Position numbers and translations under genes: made by a program
Shown here: one piece after another, positions 7,167 through 15,735 of the stretch
Layout of the letters: each line of letters starts with the position of its first letter
Position numbering within the stretch: the stretch's first letter is position 1
NCBI GenBank assembly: GCA_030057655.1
Contig: JASGUQ010000009.1
Coordinates: 1 to 64,000 of the forward strand
Reading direction: 5' to 3'
DNA: 64,000 nt
From: Bacillota bacterium
Lineage (GTDB): Bacteria; Bacillota; Clostridia; Christensenellales; Aristaeellaceae
The notes under the pieces: model-generated
The model's input: the letters and a program-made list of their open reading frames with translations, nothing else
Databases searched by the model: none
What the model was told of the DNA's origin: nothing

Positions 7167-8768
7167 ATGGCCATCATTCAAATTAAAAATTTGTCTTTTA
7201 CCTATGAAGGCGGAATTTCGCCCGTTTTTTCAAATTTGGATTTTCATATGGACAGCTCCTGGCGTCTGGGCCTGGTGGGCCGCAACGGGCGGGGAAAAAC
7301 CACGCTGCTCCGATTAATGGCGGGGGAACTAAAGGGCGAGGGGCAGATCATCAGCGCCCTGCCCTTTGATTTGTTTCCCTATCAGGCGGACATGGACCGA
7401 CCGGCCCTGGAAGTGCTGATTGATACGCTTCACCCCTACACAGTTTGGGAAAAACAGATGGAGAGCGCGCTTCTTGAAGGCACAGCGGATTCCGTCACGC
7501 GCTATGGCGAACTGGAACATGAATATGCGCTAAAAGACGGATATGTCATCCGGGATCAATTTGTGAAAGAAGCGGCCCTGCTGGGCTTCTCTGAGGACCT
7601 GCTTAAAAGGCCGCTCTCTTCCTTCAGCCCGGGGGAACAGACCCGGCTGAAGCTGGCCGCGCTGTTTCTCAGGAAGGGGCGTTTTCTGTTGATCGACGAG
7701 CCGACCAATCACCTGGACGAAGCCGGGCGGGAACTGGTGGCCAATTACCTGCTTACAAAATCCGGCTTCCTCACCGTGTCCCATGACAGGGACTTTTTGG
7801 ACGCCGTGTGCGACCACATCCTGGCCCTTGAAAAGCAGGGCGCCAGGGTGGTTTCCGGCAATTACAGCACCTATCGGGAGAACAAGAAGCGGCAGGACGA
7901 ATATGAGTGTGAGTTGCGGGGGCGTATTTTGGCCGATGTGGCGCGATTGTCCGTTTCCGCAAGGGAGAAAGCCAACTGGAGCGACCAGATAGAGAGCACC
8001 AAGATCGGAATGGGGCCAACCGACAGGGGGTATATCGGCGCGAAGTCCGCCAAAATGATGAAACGCGCCAAGGTGATTGAAAAAAGGATCAACAAGCAGC
8101 TGGAGGAAAAGGAAAAGCTGCTCAAGAACCTGGAGTATACCTCCCCGCTGAAGATCACCCCGATGAAAAGCCCGCACAGCACCCTGGTGCGCTTTGAGGA
8201 AGTCACCTTCTCCTATGACGGAAGCCCTCTGATCAACAAGCTGGGCTTCACCCTGAACCAGGGGCAGCGGCTTGCGCTGACAGGCGGAAACGGCGCCGGA
8301 AAAACCACCCTGATGAAGCTGATTTTGGGAGAGTTGATGCCCCAATCAGGGCGCGTATTCACGCCCAGGGGGCTTGTCATCTCCATGCTCAGGCAGACCT
8401 CAAAAGGCGTCTTAGGCACCCCGCGCCAGCTGGCTCTTTACCGGGGATTGGACCTGACCCTGTTTTTTACCCTGATGCGCAAGTTTGACCTGCCCCAGGA
8501 GTCCTTTGACCGGGAGTTTGAGGGTTTTTCCCTGGGACAGAAGAAAAAGACGATGCTCGCCCTCTCCCTGGCGCAGTCCGCCCAGCTTTACCTCTGGGAT
8601 GAGCCGCTCAACGACATCGACCCTGAAAGCCGCGACCAATTGGAGGACCTGCTGCTGGAAACAGGCGCGTCCATGATCTTCATTGAGCATGAGCGCGCCT
8701 TCATTAACAAGGCGGCCACGGATGAGCTGCGGCTCACAGGCGGACAGGATGAAGCCGCGCCCGGTTGA
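7167..8768 (+). CDS. ABC-F ribosomal protection protein, Lsa/Vga-like
   Basis: A 533-residue protein with two ATP-binding domains and no membrane segment. Domain 1 has Walker A GRNGRGKTT (about residues 38-46), the signature FSPGEQTRLKLA and Walker B LLIDEPTNHLD; domain 2 has GGNGAGKTT, FSLGQKKKTMLA and LYLWDEPLNDID. The linker carries the GAKSAKMMKRAK helix and a coiled coil seen in Lsa-type proteins. Such ABC-F proteins bind the ribosomal E site and remove lincosamide, streptogramin A or pleuromutilin-type drugs; which drugs are affected here is inference. The start at 7167-7169 follows AGGAGG; an upstream GTG at 7149 does not. The leader peptide and site-masking hairpin upstream support drug-inducible expression. 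Confidence 0.88.
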   Translation: MAIIQIKNLSFTYEGGISPVFSNLDFHMDSSWRLGLVGRNGRGKTTLLRLMAGELKGEGQIISALPFDLFPYQADMDRPALEVLIDTLHPYTVWEKQMESALLEGTADSVTRYGELEHEYALKDGYVIRDQFVKEAALLGFSEDLLKRPLSSFSPGEQTRLKLAALFLRKGRFLLIDEPTNHLDEAGRELVANYLLTKSGFLTVSHDRDFLDAVCDHILALEKQGARVVSGNYSTYRENKKRQDEYECELRGRILADVARLSVSAREKANWSDQIESTKIGMGPTDRGYIGAKSAKMMKRAKVIEKRINKQLEEKEKLLKNLEYTSPLKITPMKSPHSTLVRFEEVTFSYDGSPLINKLGFTLNQGQRLALTGGNGAGKTTLMKLILGELMPQSGRVFTPRGLVISMLRQTSKGVLGTPRQLALYRGLDLTLFFTLMRKFDLPQESFDREFEGFSLGQKKKTMLALSLAQSAQLYLWDEPLNDIDPESRDQLEDLLLETGASMIFIEHERAFINKAATDELRLTGGQDEAAPG

Positions 8769-8808
8769 CAGAGCTTCGCGCCAATTGTTATCATCTGACT
8801 GATAACAA
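8765..8808 (+). promoter_or_regulatory. Promoter with overlapping 9-bp dyad (likely operator)
   Basis: TTGACA (8765-8770, overlapping the ABC-F stop codon) and TATCAT (8789-8794) are 18 bases apart. A perfect dyad TTGTTATCA / TGATAACAA (8785-8793 and 8800-8808) covers the -10 and the start region, and a partial third half-site follows near 8815. This placement suggests repression of the downstream gene by an unknown regulator. Confidence 0.6.
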
Positions 8809-8846
8809 AACAGATCAATAACAACACTCGGAAAAGGAGAAATGAT

Positions 8847-9566
8847 ATGCGTTGGTTCAAACATCTGGCTGTAATCCTCTGCCTGCTCCTCCTAATCCTT
8901 TCTATCATTCCGGAAGGCCAGGCCTCAGGCATTCCCGCGAGCCTGCTGATGCGCCTTTCAACCAGGACCGGGCCCGGCACGCAGTATGACGAACCCGGCA
9001 CCTACTTTCAAAACGACTGGCGGACCACCCAGGTGGAGGTGATGAGCGCCGCCTGGGACAATCGCAATGACATCTGGTGGGTTCAGGTGGACTTCACCAC
9101 CGCGAGGGGCGCCAAATTCCGCGCCTATACAGGGCTGAAGCGGGTCGATGTAGACATCAACACCGTCTATCACGAGCAGCCCCTGGGCACCGCCAAGATG
9201 ACCTCCGCCGCCAAAGCCTATTGGGGCCCGGGGAGGGACTATGTGGAAAGCAAGTTCAATGTGCCCAACCATACCAAGGTCACCGTGTTTGGCGCTGAAA
9301 ACGGTTTTGTTCAGGTGGAGTTTTTTGATGCCAGAATGGCCAAGAGCGAGGTTTCCCGGCGGCGCGCCTGGGTGACGGAAAGAGCGGTCAGCGGGAGCTG
9401 GTCAAGCCCTGTGACCTTCATCCCCTTTGTCACCCTGGCGCCAACGACCGTACCGGGCAGCGAGGCCTTTTCCTTCTGCCCAAGCTGCGGCAAGAAACTG
9501 CCCGATGGCAACACCTTTGCCTTCTGCCCCTATTGCGGCACCAGTCTGACCGGCGGGGGAAAATAA
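8847..9566 (+). CDS. Secreted protein with SH3-like domains and C-terminal zinc ribbon
   Basis: A 239-residue protein with an N-terminal signal peptide (about residues 1-27, cleavage after GQA-S). Two bacterial SH3-like segments follow: one with STRTGPGTQYD at about residues 34-45 and one with KAYWGPGRDYV near residue 120. The C-terminus is a zinc ribbon, CPSCGKKLPDG then CPYCG. SH3b domains usually bind cell-wall peptides. A zinc ribbon beyond a signal peptide is uncommon for a protein that should end up outside, although Clostridia have many such small proteins. AAGGAG precedes the ATG, and a promoter with a dyad lies upstream. The function is not known. Confidence 0.75.
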   Translation: MRWFKHLAVILCLLLLILSIIPEGQASGIPASLLMRLSTRTGPGTQYDEPGTYFQNDWRTTQVEVMSAAWDNRNDIWWVQVDFTTARGAKFRAYTGLKRVDVDINTVYHEQPLGTAKMTSAAKAYWGPGRDYVESKFNVPNHTKVTVFGAENGFVQVEFFDARMAKSEVSRRRAWVTERAVSGSWSSPVTFIPFVTLAPTTVPGSEAFSFCPSCGKKLPDGNTFAFCPYCGTSLTGGGK

Positions 9567-9639
9567 ACCGTTCTCCGGCATCTAAACTGAACCAATGTCC
9601 TTCGCCCCGGCGCGTTCTAAATAATGCGTCAGGGTTTCT

Positions 9640-10437
9640 TTATGGCAGGATCCTGGTTCCGGTCTCCGCAAAGCGGTCGCTGCGCTGGCGGTAATGCCGG
9701 GGGGAGATGCCCATTAAGCGCTTGAAGAAATTGGACAGGTAGTAGGCGTCGCAGAAGCGGTACTCATCGGCCAACTGGCTGATGCTTTTGTCGGTGTGCA
9801 GCAATTCGTGCTTGATGACGTTGGCCAGAAGCTGCTGGACATACTGCTTGGGTGTGCAGGAAAAGGCGCGCTTGAAGGTATGGGACAGGGAGGACGGGCT
9901 GAAGCCGTGGTTCCTGGCCAGCTCGCCCAGCTGCAGGTCGCAGCCCAGCTTTAAGTGAATCTCAGTCAAAAGGGGATGCAGGCGCGCGAACTCCTTTGAA
10001 GGCTTGACCTGGGCTTCCGTTACAAATTGGGACAAAACGCACAGCAATTCCCCCTCAAAACGCAGGTTGTCCTGAAGGCTTTTCGCGGGGCTCAGGCTCT
10101 TTAATATTTTTAACTGTTCCAGTGCCAAAGGGCGGGCCTGAACCTTGCCCGGCTCAAAAATTACATGCTGTCCGGAAGGCAGGTCCAGAAAAAATTCCAC
10201 ATAGATTTTTTTGATTTTACTTTCGCACCAGCAGGAAAACAGCGTAAAAGCGGGGATCAGGCAGGCTTCCCCGGGTCTTAAGGCCGTGATCCCTTCGGCA
10301 GTCTTAACAAAGCCGTCCGCGTCCTCCACCAGGTAGAGGGTGTGGAAGGGGTAAAGATTAAAAGGATAATTCCATTGATGGTCGTTTTCATAGCTGATGG
10401 CCTGAACCAAACGCAGGTTAAACTTCCTGTTCGTCAA
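9640..10437 (-). CDS. AraC-family transcriptional regulator
   Basis: A 265-residue regulator with an N-terminal cupin-like sensing domain (LVEDADGFVKTAEGITALRP region) and a C-terminal AraC domain with two helix-turn-helix units (LGELARNHGFSPSSLSHTF and ISQLADEYRFCDAYYLSNFF) ending in the family hallmark SPRHYRQ. The TTG at 10435-10437 is chosen because AAAGGA lies about eight bases upstream; the alternative TTG at 10488 is itself part of the -35 box of a promoter. It faces the sugar transporter and fucosidase genes across overlapping promoters and probably activates them in response to the imported glycan or a breakdown product. Confidence 0.9.
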   Translation of the reverse strand: MTNRKFNLRLVQAISYENDHQWNYPFNLYPFHTLYLVEDADGFVKTAEGITALRPGEACLIPAFTLFSCWCESKIKKIYVEFFLDLPSGQHVIFEPGKVQARPLALEQLKILKSLSPAKSLQDNLRFEGELLCVLSQFVTEAQVKPSKEFARLHPLLTEIHLKLGCDLQLGELARNHGFSPSSLSHTFKRAFSCTPKQYVQQLLANVIKHELLHTDKSISQLADEYRFCDAYYLSNFFKRLMGISPRHYRQRSDRFAETGTRILP

Positions 10438-10458
10438 ATAATCACATCCTTTGGTTTG

Positions 10459-10488
10459 ATTGTACCATTGACCCGGACGCCCGTTCAA
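10459..10488 (-). promoter_or_regulatory. Promoter of the araC-type gene
   Basis: Minus strand TTGAAC (10488-10483), 18-base spacer, TACAAT (10464-10459). It overlaps almost completely with the plus-strand promoter of the transporter operon, so both polymerases cannot bind at once. Confidence 0.65.
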
Positions 10489-10496
10489 GGTATATT
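10468..10496 (+). promoter_or_regulatory. Promoter of the LplB/LplC-type transporter operon
   Basis: TTGACC (10468-10473), 17-base spacer, TATATT (10491-10496); predicted start near 10503 with a leader of about 88 bases. Each -35 box of this divergent pair lies in the other promoter's spacer. Confidence 0.65.
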
Positions 10497-10590
10497 AGAC
10501 TTATAAAATTGTAAGCCACTATCCCTGTATCCCTCTTCAGAGCCGCAAGGCTTTTGAGGTTTTCCCCTGATACCCGGAAAGGAGCGCGGC

Positions 10591-11544
10591 ATGACCATAA
10601 ACAGCAAAAAAATTGAAAGCCCGGCCAGGAATCAGTCTGATTTCGCGCGCAAGGTGAAACGCAGCATCCCCTATTATGTGCTGATCCTGGTGCCCCTGGC
10701 GGTTCTTCTGGTCTTCAAGTATTACCCGATGTACGGCATCACCCTGGCGTTTAAGGACTACAGGGTTTCAGCGGGCATCACGGGCAGCCCTTGGACCCAG
10801 CCGCTTTTGCGCCACTTCACGCGCTTTCTGACAGCGCCCTCCGCCGTGCGCGTCATCACAAACACCCTGGCCATCAGCGTTTATTCGCTTCTGGCCAGTT
10901 TCCCCGTCCCCATTGTCCTGGCCATCTTCTTAAACGAGCTGCGCAGCAACCGGATGAAAAAGACCATCCAGATGATCACCTATATGCCCTATTTTATCTC
11001 CACCGTGGTCCTGGTCTCCATGATCATCCAGTTTACGGACATCTCCTACGGCTTTGTCAACCAGGCCATCAAGTCGCTTGGCGGGCAGCCGATCAACTTC
11101 ATGGGCAATAAGGATTATTTCAGGCACATCTATGTGTGGACAGGCGTCTGGCAGGCGACCGGTTACAACGCGGTGGTGTATCTGGCGGCGCTGTCAGGCG
11201 TCAGCCAGGACATGTATGACGCGGCGGTGGTGGACGGGGCCAGCAAGGTCAAGCGCATCCTGCACATCGACCTGCCCAGCATCGCGCCCACCATCATCAT
11301 CCTCTTCATCCTCAACACCGGCTCCATCCTGTCCGTTGGCTTTGAAAAAATCTACCTGATGCAGAACAACACCAACCTCTCCGTGTCCGAGGTCATCTCC
11401 ACCTATGTTTACCGGATGGGCCTGGTCAACCAGAACTACAGCTATTCAACCGCAGTGGGCCTGTTTAACGCGCTGGTCAACGGCCTGATGCTGATCCTGT
11501 GCAACGCCATCGCCAGGCGCGTGAGCGATGTGGGCTTGTGGTAA
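10591..11544 (+). CDS. Carbohydrate ABC transporter permease, LplB/YtrP-like
   Basis: A 317-residue inner-membrane subunit with about six membrane segments, starting with YYVLILVPLAVLLVFKYYPMYG (residues about 30-50). The EAA-type cytoplasmic loop that docks the ATPase reads YDAAVVDGASKVKRILHIDLP. The LplB branch carries oligosaccharides and alginate- or rhamnogalacturonan-like fragments. It pairs with the permease at 11555 and the binding protein at 12527; no ATPase is encoded here, so a shared MsmK/UgpC-type ATPase elsewhere is expected, as is normal for this family. AGGAG is six bases before the ATG. Confidence 0.9.
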   Translation: MTINSKKIESPARNQSDFARKVKRSIPYYVLILVPLAVLLVFKYYPMYGITLAFKDYRVSAGITGSPWTQPLLRHFTRFLTAPSAVRVITNTLAISVYSLLASFPVPIVLAIFLNELRSNRMKKTIQMITYMPYFISTVVLVSMIIQFTDISYGFVNQAIKSLGGQPINFMGNKDYFRHIYVWTGVWQATGYNAVVYLAALSGVSQDMYDAAVVDGASKVKRILHIDLPSIAPTIIILFILNTGSILSVGFEKIYLMQNNTNLSVSEVISTYVYRMGLVNQNYSYSTAVGLFNALVNGLMLILCNAIARRVSDVGLW

Positions 11545-11554
11545 GGGGGGCAAC

Positions 11555-12472
11555 ATGCAGAATTTACGAGTGAATAAGCGTCGCAACCGGGTGCGCCAGA
11601 GCGCCGGGGACAGGGTGTTTGATGTTATCTCCATCAGCCTGCTCCTGCTGTTTGCGGTCATTGTGGCCTATCCCCTGATCTATGTGGTCAGCGCCTCCTT
11701 CTCCTCCACCGACGCCGTCATCGCGGGCGAGGTATGGCTTTACCCTGTGGGCCCCAATGTGGAGGCCTACAAGGCGGTGCTTGACAACGCGAGCATCCTG
11801 ACCGGCTATAAAAACGCCTTTATATACACCGGCGGCGCCACCCTGTTAACGCTGCTCATGACCATCCTGTGCGGCTTTACCCTGTCCCGGAAGGATTTTT
11901 TCGGCCGCAACATCTTTTCCGGCTTGATCCTGTTCACCATGTTCTTTTCAGGCGGCCTCATCCCGACCTATCTGCTGATCCGCGACCTGGGCATGCTCAA
12001 CACCATCTGGCCGCTGATCCTGCCCAACTCCGTCTGGCCCTGGTTTGTGATCCTGGCGCGCACCTACATGTCCAATTCCATCCCCGAGGAACTGTATGAA
12101 TCCGCCAGCCTGGACGGCTGCTCGGTATACGGCATGCTCTGGTACATCACCCTGCCCCTCTCTGGCGCCATTCTGGCGGTGGTCGCGCTGTACTGCGCGG
12201 TCGGCAACTGGAACAGCTATTTTGACGCATTCATCTACCTGTCAAAGCCTGAACTCTACCCATTGCAGGTGGTGCTGCGCAACATCCTGATCCTCAACAG
12301 CATGGACATTGGCCGGGTGGCGGATCTTCGGAACATGGCCACCCGCCAGGGCATGACCAACCTGCTCAAGTACGCCATCATCGTGGTCAGCTCAGCGCCG
12401 CTTCTCATCCTTTACCCCTTTGTGCAGAAGCACTTCGTCAAGGGGGTCATGATCGGCTCGGTCAAGGGCTGA
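11555..12472 (+). CDS. Carbohydrate ABC transporter permease, LplC/YtcP-like
   Basis: A 305-residue second permease with about six membrane segments (first at FDVISISLLLLFAVIVAYPL) and an EAA loop (LYESASLDGCSVYGMLWYITLPLS). AAGGGGGG lies just before the ATG at 11555-11557, ten bases after the stop of the first permease; an in-frame ATG at 11528 would overlap that gene and lacks a good site. It forms the membrane channel with the product of 10591. The C-terminus YPFVQKHFVKGVMIGSVKG is typical of this branch. Confidence 0.9.
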   Translation: MQNLRVNKRRNRVRQSAGDRVFDVISISLLLLFAVIVAYPLIYVVSASFSSTDAVIAGEVWLYPVGPNVEAYKAVLDNASILTGYKNAFIYTGGATLLTLLMTILCGFTLSRKDFFGRNIFSGLILFTMFFSGGLIPTYLLIRDLGMLNTIWPLILPNSVWPWFVILARTYMSNSIPEELYESASLDGCSVYGMLWYITLPLSGAILAVVALYCAVGNWNSYFDAFIYLSKPELYPLQVVLRNILILNSMDIGRVADLRNMATRQGMTNLLKYAIIVVSSAPLLILYPFVQKHFVKGVMIGSVKG

Positions 12473-12486
12473 TCCGGCAAGAAATC

Positions 12487-12506
12487 TAAATGACCAAGGT
12501 CATTTA
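12487..12506 (+). promoter_or_regulatory. Intercistronic stem-loop between permease and binding protein
   Basis: A perfect 9-bp stem TAAATGACC / GGTCATTTA with a two-base loop, followed by AATAATAT. Such loops between permease and binding-protein genes often protect mRNA ends and help the binding protein to be made in excess. Confidence 0.55.
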
Positions 12507-12526
12507 AATAATATGGAGGTATCCAG

Positions 12527-14161
12527 ATGAACAAAAAACTTTTATCCCTTCTGTTGTCCCTGGCCCTGCTGCTCTCCCTGGGGAGCGCCCTGGCCGAGCT
12601 GCCCATCGCCGAGAACTTCGGCGATGTCAAGCTGCGCGTGGCCGTCATCGGCGACCCTGCCATTGAAGACTGGGAGACCAACGCCTATGTCCTGTGGCTG
12701 GAGGAGCAGACCAACATCGACCTGAGCTTTGAAGTGATCCCCGAGGAAGGCGCGGCGGAGAAGCTGGGCCTGATCCTGGCCTCCGGCGACTATCCGGACG
12801 TGTTCCTGTCCGTCGGCATTTCCGATCAAAACATTGCCAAGTACGGCATTGAGGAAAAGCTCTTCCTGCCGCTCAACGACCTGATCGACACCCATGGCGA
12901 CAACATCAAGAAGATGTTTGAGGCCTTCCCAGGCTCCCGCGAGCGCATGACCCAATTGGACGGGGAAATTTACTCCCTGCCGGATGTGAACATCTGCTAC
13001 CACTGCGGACTCAGGCAGAAGTACTGGATCAACAGCGCCTGGCTGGACAAACTGGGCCTTGAGAAACCCACCACGACCGAGGAATTCTACAACGTGCTGG
13101 TGGCCTTCCGCGACAACGACCCCAACGGCAACGGCGAAAAGGATGAACTGCCCATGATCGCCAACTATGACGACGGCTGGCACACCAACTCCGACGCCTT
13201 CGTGATGAACGCCTTCACCTACTACCCGCTCAACCTGCGCAAGGCCATCACCTCCGGCTCGGGAGCCTTCGGCCTGTACCTGGATAACGGCAAGGTGGTC
13301 AGCTGCCTCAACGACACAGCAGGCATGAAAGCCGGCCTCAGTTTCCTGAACAAGCTGGTGGCCGAGGGCCTGTTCTATGAAGGTTCCTTCTCCCAGAACA
13401 CCGCCGCCGACATGATCCAGGGCGAGGGCGGCCTGGTGGGCGGCTCCGCGGGCGGCTACCTGCAGTTTGCCCAGACCGGCAGCGATATGTACCAGCAGTA
13501 TGACTACCTCCTCCCCTTGAAGGGACCGGAAGGCCAGCAGAACATGATCTCCTTCCCCTATGAGGGCGTGGGCGGCAACCGCTATGTCATCTCCGCCAAG
13601 TGCGAGAACCCCGAAGCTGCCCTGCGCCTGGCCGATTTGATGTACAGCTTTGATGCCACCATCCGCGGCTACCATGGCGTGTACGGCAAAAACTGGACGG
13701 ATCCGGACGCCGGCGCTGTGGGCCTGGACGGTGAACCCGCGCTGTACAAGGTGCTGACCCCCTGGCAGGACGTGAACGTGCAGAACGACAACGTGCTCCA
13801 GTACACCATCTCCTACCGTGACGCGGCCTTCCGCAACGGCGAGCAGACGGACCTGGCCAACACCAACAAGAAATCCGGCGACGGCCTGGAGATCTGGCTG
13901 GCCGAGGCGACCAAGGAATACGAGCCCTTCGCGGACAATTCCAAGGCCCTGCCCCCGCTGAAGTTTGACACCCAGACCCTGGAAGAGCTGGGGCTCCTGA
14001 GCACCGAGCTGTCCAGCTTCATCAAGGAGGGTATCACCGCCTTTATGACCGGCAACAGCAATGTGGAGGACTATGAGTCCTGGCTGAAGGAAGCGGAAGA
14101 CCTGGGCCTGAACCAGCTGATCGCTTACTATCAGACCGCCTACGACGCTCAGTACAAGTAA
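12527..14161 (+). CDS. Extracellular solute-binding protein of the LplBC-type importer
   Basis: A 544-residue family 1-like binding protein, long as in LplA-type proteins. A signal peptide (residues 1 to about 23, LLLSLGSALA-E) is visible without a lipobox cysteine, so anchoring is not by the usual lipid. The mature part has the expected ligand-binding pattern (LASGDYPDVFLSVG near residue 84, NGEKDELP, and MYSFDATIRGYHGVYGKNW near the C-terminal third). It delivers a glycan to permeases 10591/11555. The adjacent fucosidase suggests a fucose-containing oligosaccharide, which is inference. ATG is preceded by TGGAGG. Confidence 0.88.
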   Translation: MNKKLLSLLLSLALLLSLGSALAELPIAENFGDVKLRVAVIGDPAIEDWETNAYVLWLEEQTNIDLSFEVIPEEGAAEKLGLILASGDYPDVFLSVGISDQNIAKYGIEEKLFLPLNDLIDTHGDNIKKMFEAFPGSRERMTQLDGEIYSLPDVNICYHCGLRQKYWINSAWLDKLGLEKPTTTEEFYNVLVAFRDNDPNGNGEKDELPMIANYDDGWHTNSDAFVMNAFTYYPLNLRKAITSGSGAFGLYLDNGKVVSCLNDTAGMKAGLSFLNKLVAEGLFYEGSFSQNTAADMIQGEGGLVGGSAGGYLQFAQTGSDMYQQYDYLLPLKGPEGQQNMISFPYEGVGGNRYVISAKCENPEAALRLADLMYSFDATIRGYHGVYGKNWTDPDAGAVGLDGEPALYKVLTPWQDVNVQNDNVLQYTISYRDAAFRNGEQTDLANTNKKSGDGLEIWLAEATKEYEPFADNSKALPPLKFDTQTLEELGLLSTELSSFIKEGITAFMTGNSNVEDYESWLKEAEDLGLNQLIAYYQTAYDAQYK

Positions 14162-14177
14162 AGTCACGCCATCTACC

Positions 14178-14213
14178 CGGGCGTCGTCCTCAAAACGGGC
14201 GGCGCCCATTTTT
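14178..14213 (+). terminator. Terminator-like hairpin before the fucosidase gene
   Basis: GGGCG-CG and CGGCGCCC arms (one G-T pair) followed by ATTTTT, 17 bases after the binding-protein stop. It probably lowers but does not abolish read-through into the fucosidase gene 15 bases later. Confidence 0.6.
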
Positions 14214-14228
14214 CCGAAGGAGCAGCAA

Positions 14229-15527
14229 ATGTTTGACAAAGAATCAAGGCAAAAGCGCGTAAAATGGTTCCAGGACGCGCGTTTTGGCATGTTCATCCAC
14301 TGGGGCCTGTACGCGATCCCCGCCCGGGGCGAATGGGTCAGGAGCTATGAGAACATCAGCAACGAGGATTATCAGCCCTTTTTTGAGGAGTTTGACCCCA
14401 GCGACTATGACCCCAGGGCCTGGGCCAGGGCTGCGAAGGACGCCGGGATGCGCTACGCGGTCTTGACCGCCAAGCACCATGACGGCTTTTGCCTGTTTGA
14501 CAGCAAATTGACCGACTACAAAGCCACCAACACCAAGGCGGGGCGCGACCTGGTGCGCGAGTTTTTGGAGGCCTTCAGGGCGGAAGGGCTGAAGGTGGGG
14601 CTTTACTACTCCATCATCGACTGGCACCATCCCGATTACCCGCATTACGGCGACCGGCATCACCCGGAGAAGGACAACGAGGCCTTCAAGGGCAAGCAGC
14701 ATGATTTTGACAACTACCTCAAATACATGCACGGCCAGGTGGAAGAGTTGGTGACCAACTACGGGAAGATCGACCTGCTCTGGTTCGACTTCTCCTACGA
14801 CAACCTGAAAGGCGAAACCTGGCGCGCGAGCGACCTGGTCAACATGATCCGAAGCCACCAGCCGGACGTCCTGATGGACAACCGCCTGGAGGTGAGCGGG
14901 GAGGGCTTTGGCAGCCTGTTGAGCGGCAATCCCACCATCTACTCCGGCGACTTTGTAAGCCCGGAGCAGATCATCCCGCCAAACGGCATCCAGGATGTGA
15001 ACGGCAATCCCGTGCCCTGGGAAGCCTGCATCACCATGAACAACAACTGGGGCTATGCCGAGCGCGACCCCAATTACAAGCCCGCGCCCATGCTGGTACG
15101 GAAGCTGGTGGAGTGCGTATCCAAGGGCGGCAACCTGCTGCTGAACGTCGGCCCCGACGCCCGCGGGCTGATCCCGGACAAGTCGCTTGAGATCCTGAAG
15201 GACATCGGCAAATGGATGAAGCGCAATCATGAAAGCATCTATGGCTGCGGCATCGCCGGGATGGACAAGCCGGATTTTGGCCGCGTGACCAGAAACGGCA
15301 AAAAACTGTATTTCCATGTGTTTGACAACCCCATCGGCTACCTGCCGCTGCCCGGGATCAAACCAGAGGAGGTCAAACGCATCAGGCTTTTATCCTCAGG
15401 CAGCGAAATGGCCATCGTCAAGGACTGGATCACCAACAACTACCCGGACATCTCTTTTGTCAGCTTCGGGCTGGATCCCAGGCTGCCGGACGAGACGGAT
15501 ACAGTCGTGATGGTGGAGTTGAAATAA
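14229..15527 (+). CDS. Alpha-L-fucosidase, GH29
   Basis: Hydrolyses alpha-linked L-fucose from glycans with retention. The 432-residue protein shows the GH29 pattern: RFGMFIHWGLYAIP (residues about 18-31), YAVLTAKHHDGF, GLYYSIIDWHHPDY, and the nucleophile region LLWFDFSY with Asp near residue 187; GGNLLLNVGPDARG follows as in the family. There is no signal peptide, so it acts in the cytoplasm on imported oligosaccharides, which fits its place at the end of an importer operon. AAGGAG precedes the ATG. It lacks the long C-terminal accessory domains of some secreted fucosidases. Whether it prefers alpha-1,2, 1,3/4 or 1,6 linkages cannot be read here. Confidence 0.93.
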   Translation: MFDKESRQKRVKWFQDARFGMFIHWGLYAIPARGEWVRSYENISNEDYQPFFEEFDPSDYDPRAWARAAKDAGMRYAVLTAKHHDGFCLFDSKLTDYKATNTKAGRDLVREFLEAFRAEGLKVGLYYSIIDWHHPDYPHYGDRHHPEKDNEAFKGKQHDFDNYLKYMHGQVEELVTNYGKIDLLWFDFSYDNLKGETWRASDLVNMIRSHQPDVLMDNRLEVSGEGFGSLLSGNPTIYSGDFVSPEQIIPPNGIQDVNGNPVPWEACITMNNNWGYAERDPNYKPAPMLVRKLVECVSKGGNLLLNVGPDARGLIPDKSLEILKDIGKWMKRNHESIYGCGIAGMDKPDFGRVTRNGKKLYFHVFDNPIGYLPLPGIKPEEVKRIRLLSSGSEMAIVKDWITNNYPDISFVSFGLDPRLPDETDTVVMVELK

Positions 15528-15545
15528 TCTGTCCTGTTCGGTATT

Positions 15546-15581
15546 CAAAACAGCGCTGGTAAAGAGTCCGGCGCTGTTTTG
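15546..15581 (+). terminator. Terminator of the fucosidase operon
   Basis: A perfect 11-bp stem CAAAACAGCGC / GCGCTGTTTTG with a 14-base loop, rich in A before and T within the 3' arm. Confidence 0.75.
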
Positions 15582-15590
15582 ATTGATCCG

Positions 15591-15637
15591 GTTTTGCAGC
15601 TGTCCATTCAATCCGCCTTTATACTCAGCCTTTTTCA
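15591..15637 (+). repeat. Intergenic direct repeat, left copy
   Basis: GTTTTGCAGCTG then CCATT, and CTTTATACTCAGCCTTTTTC, correspond with few changes to 16301-16349 in the same direction. The two copies bracket the AT-rich 96-codon gene at 15736-16026. Confidence 0.55.
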
Positions 15638-15735
15638 GCGGCTTCATCTCATGAACCCTTTTTCGTGATGAGGGAAGGATAGAACACAAATGGATCAATG
15701 GGAAGCTTAAAACCAGAGACAGAATCTGATAATAC

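Noticed and set aside
12542-14296. 584-codon open frame on the minus strand
   Set aside because: It is the antisense of the binding-protein gene. GC-rich codon use keeps the opposite strand open, and the translation is rich in V, G, H and Q with no domain.
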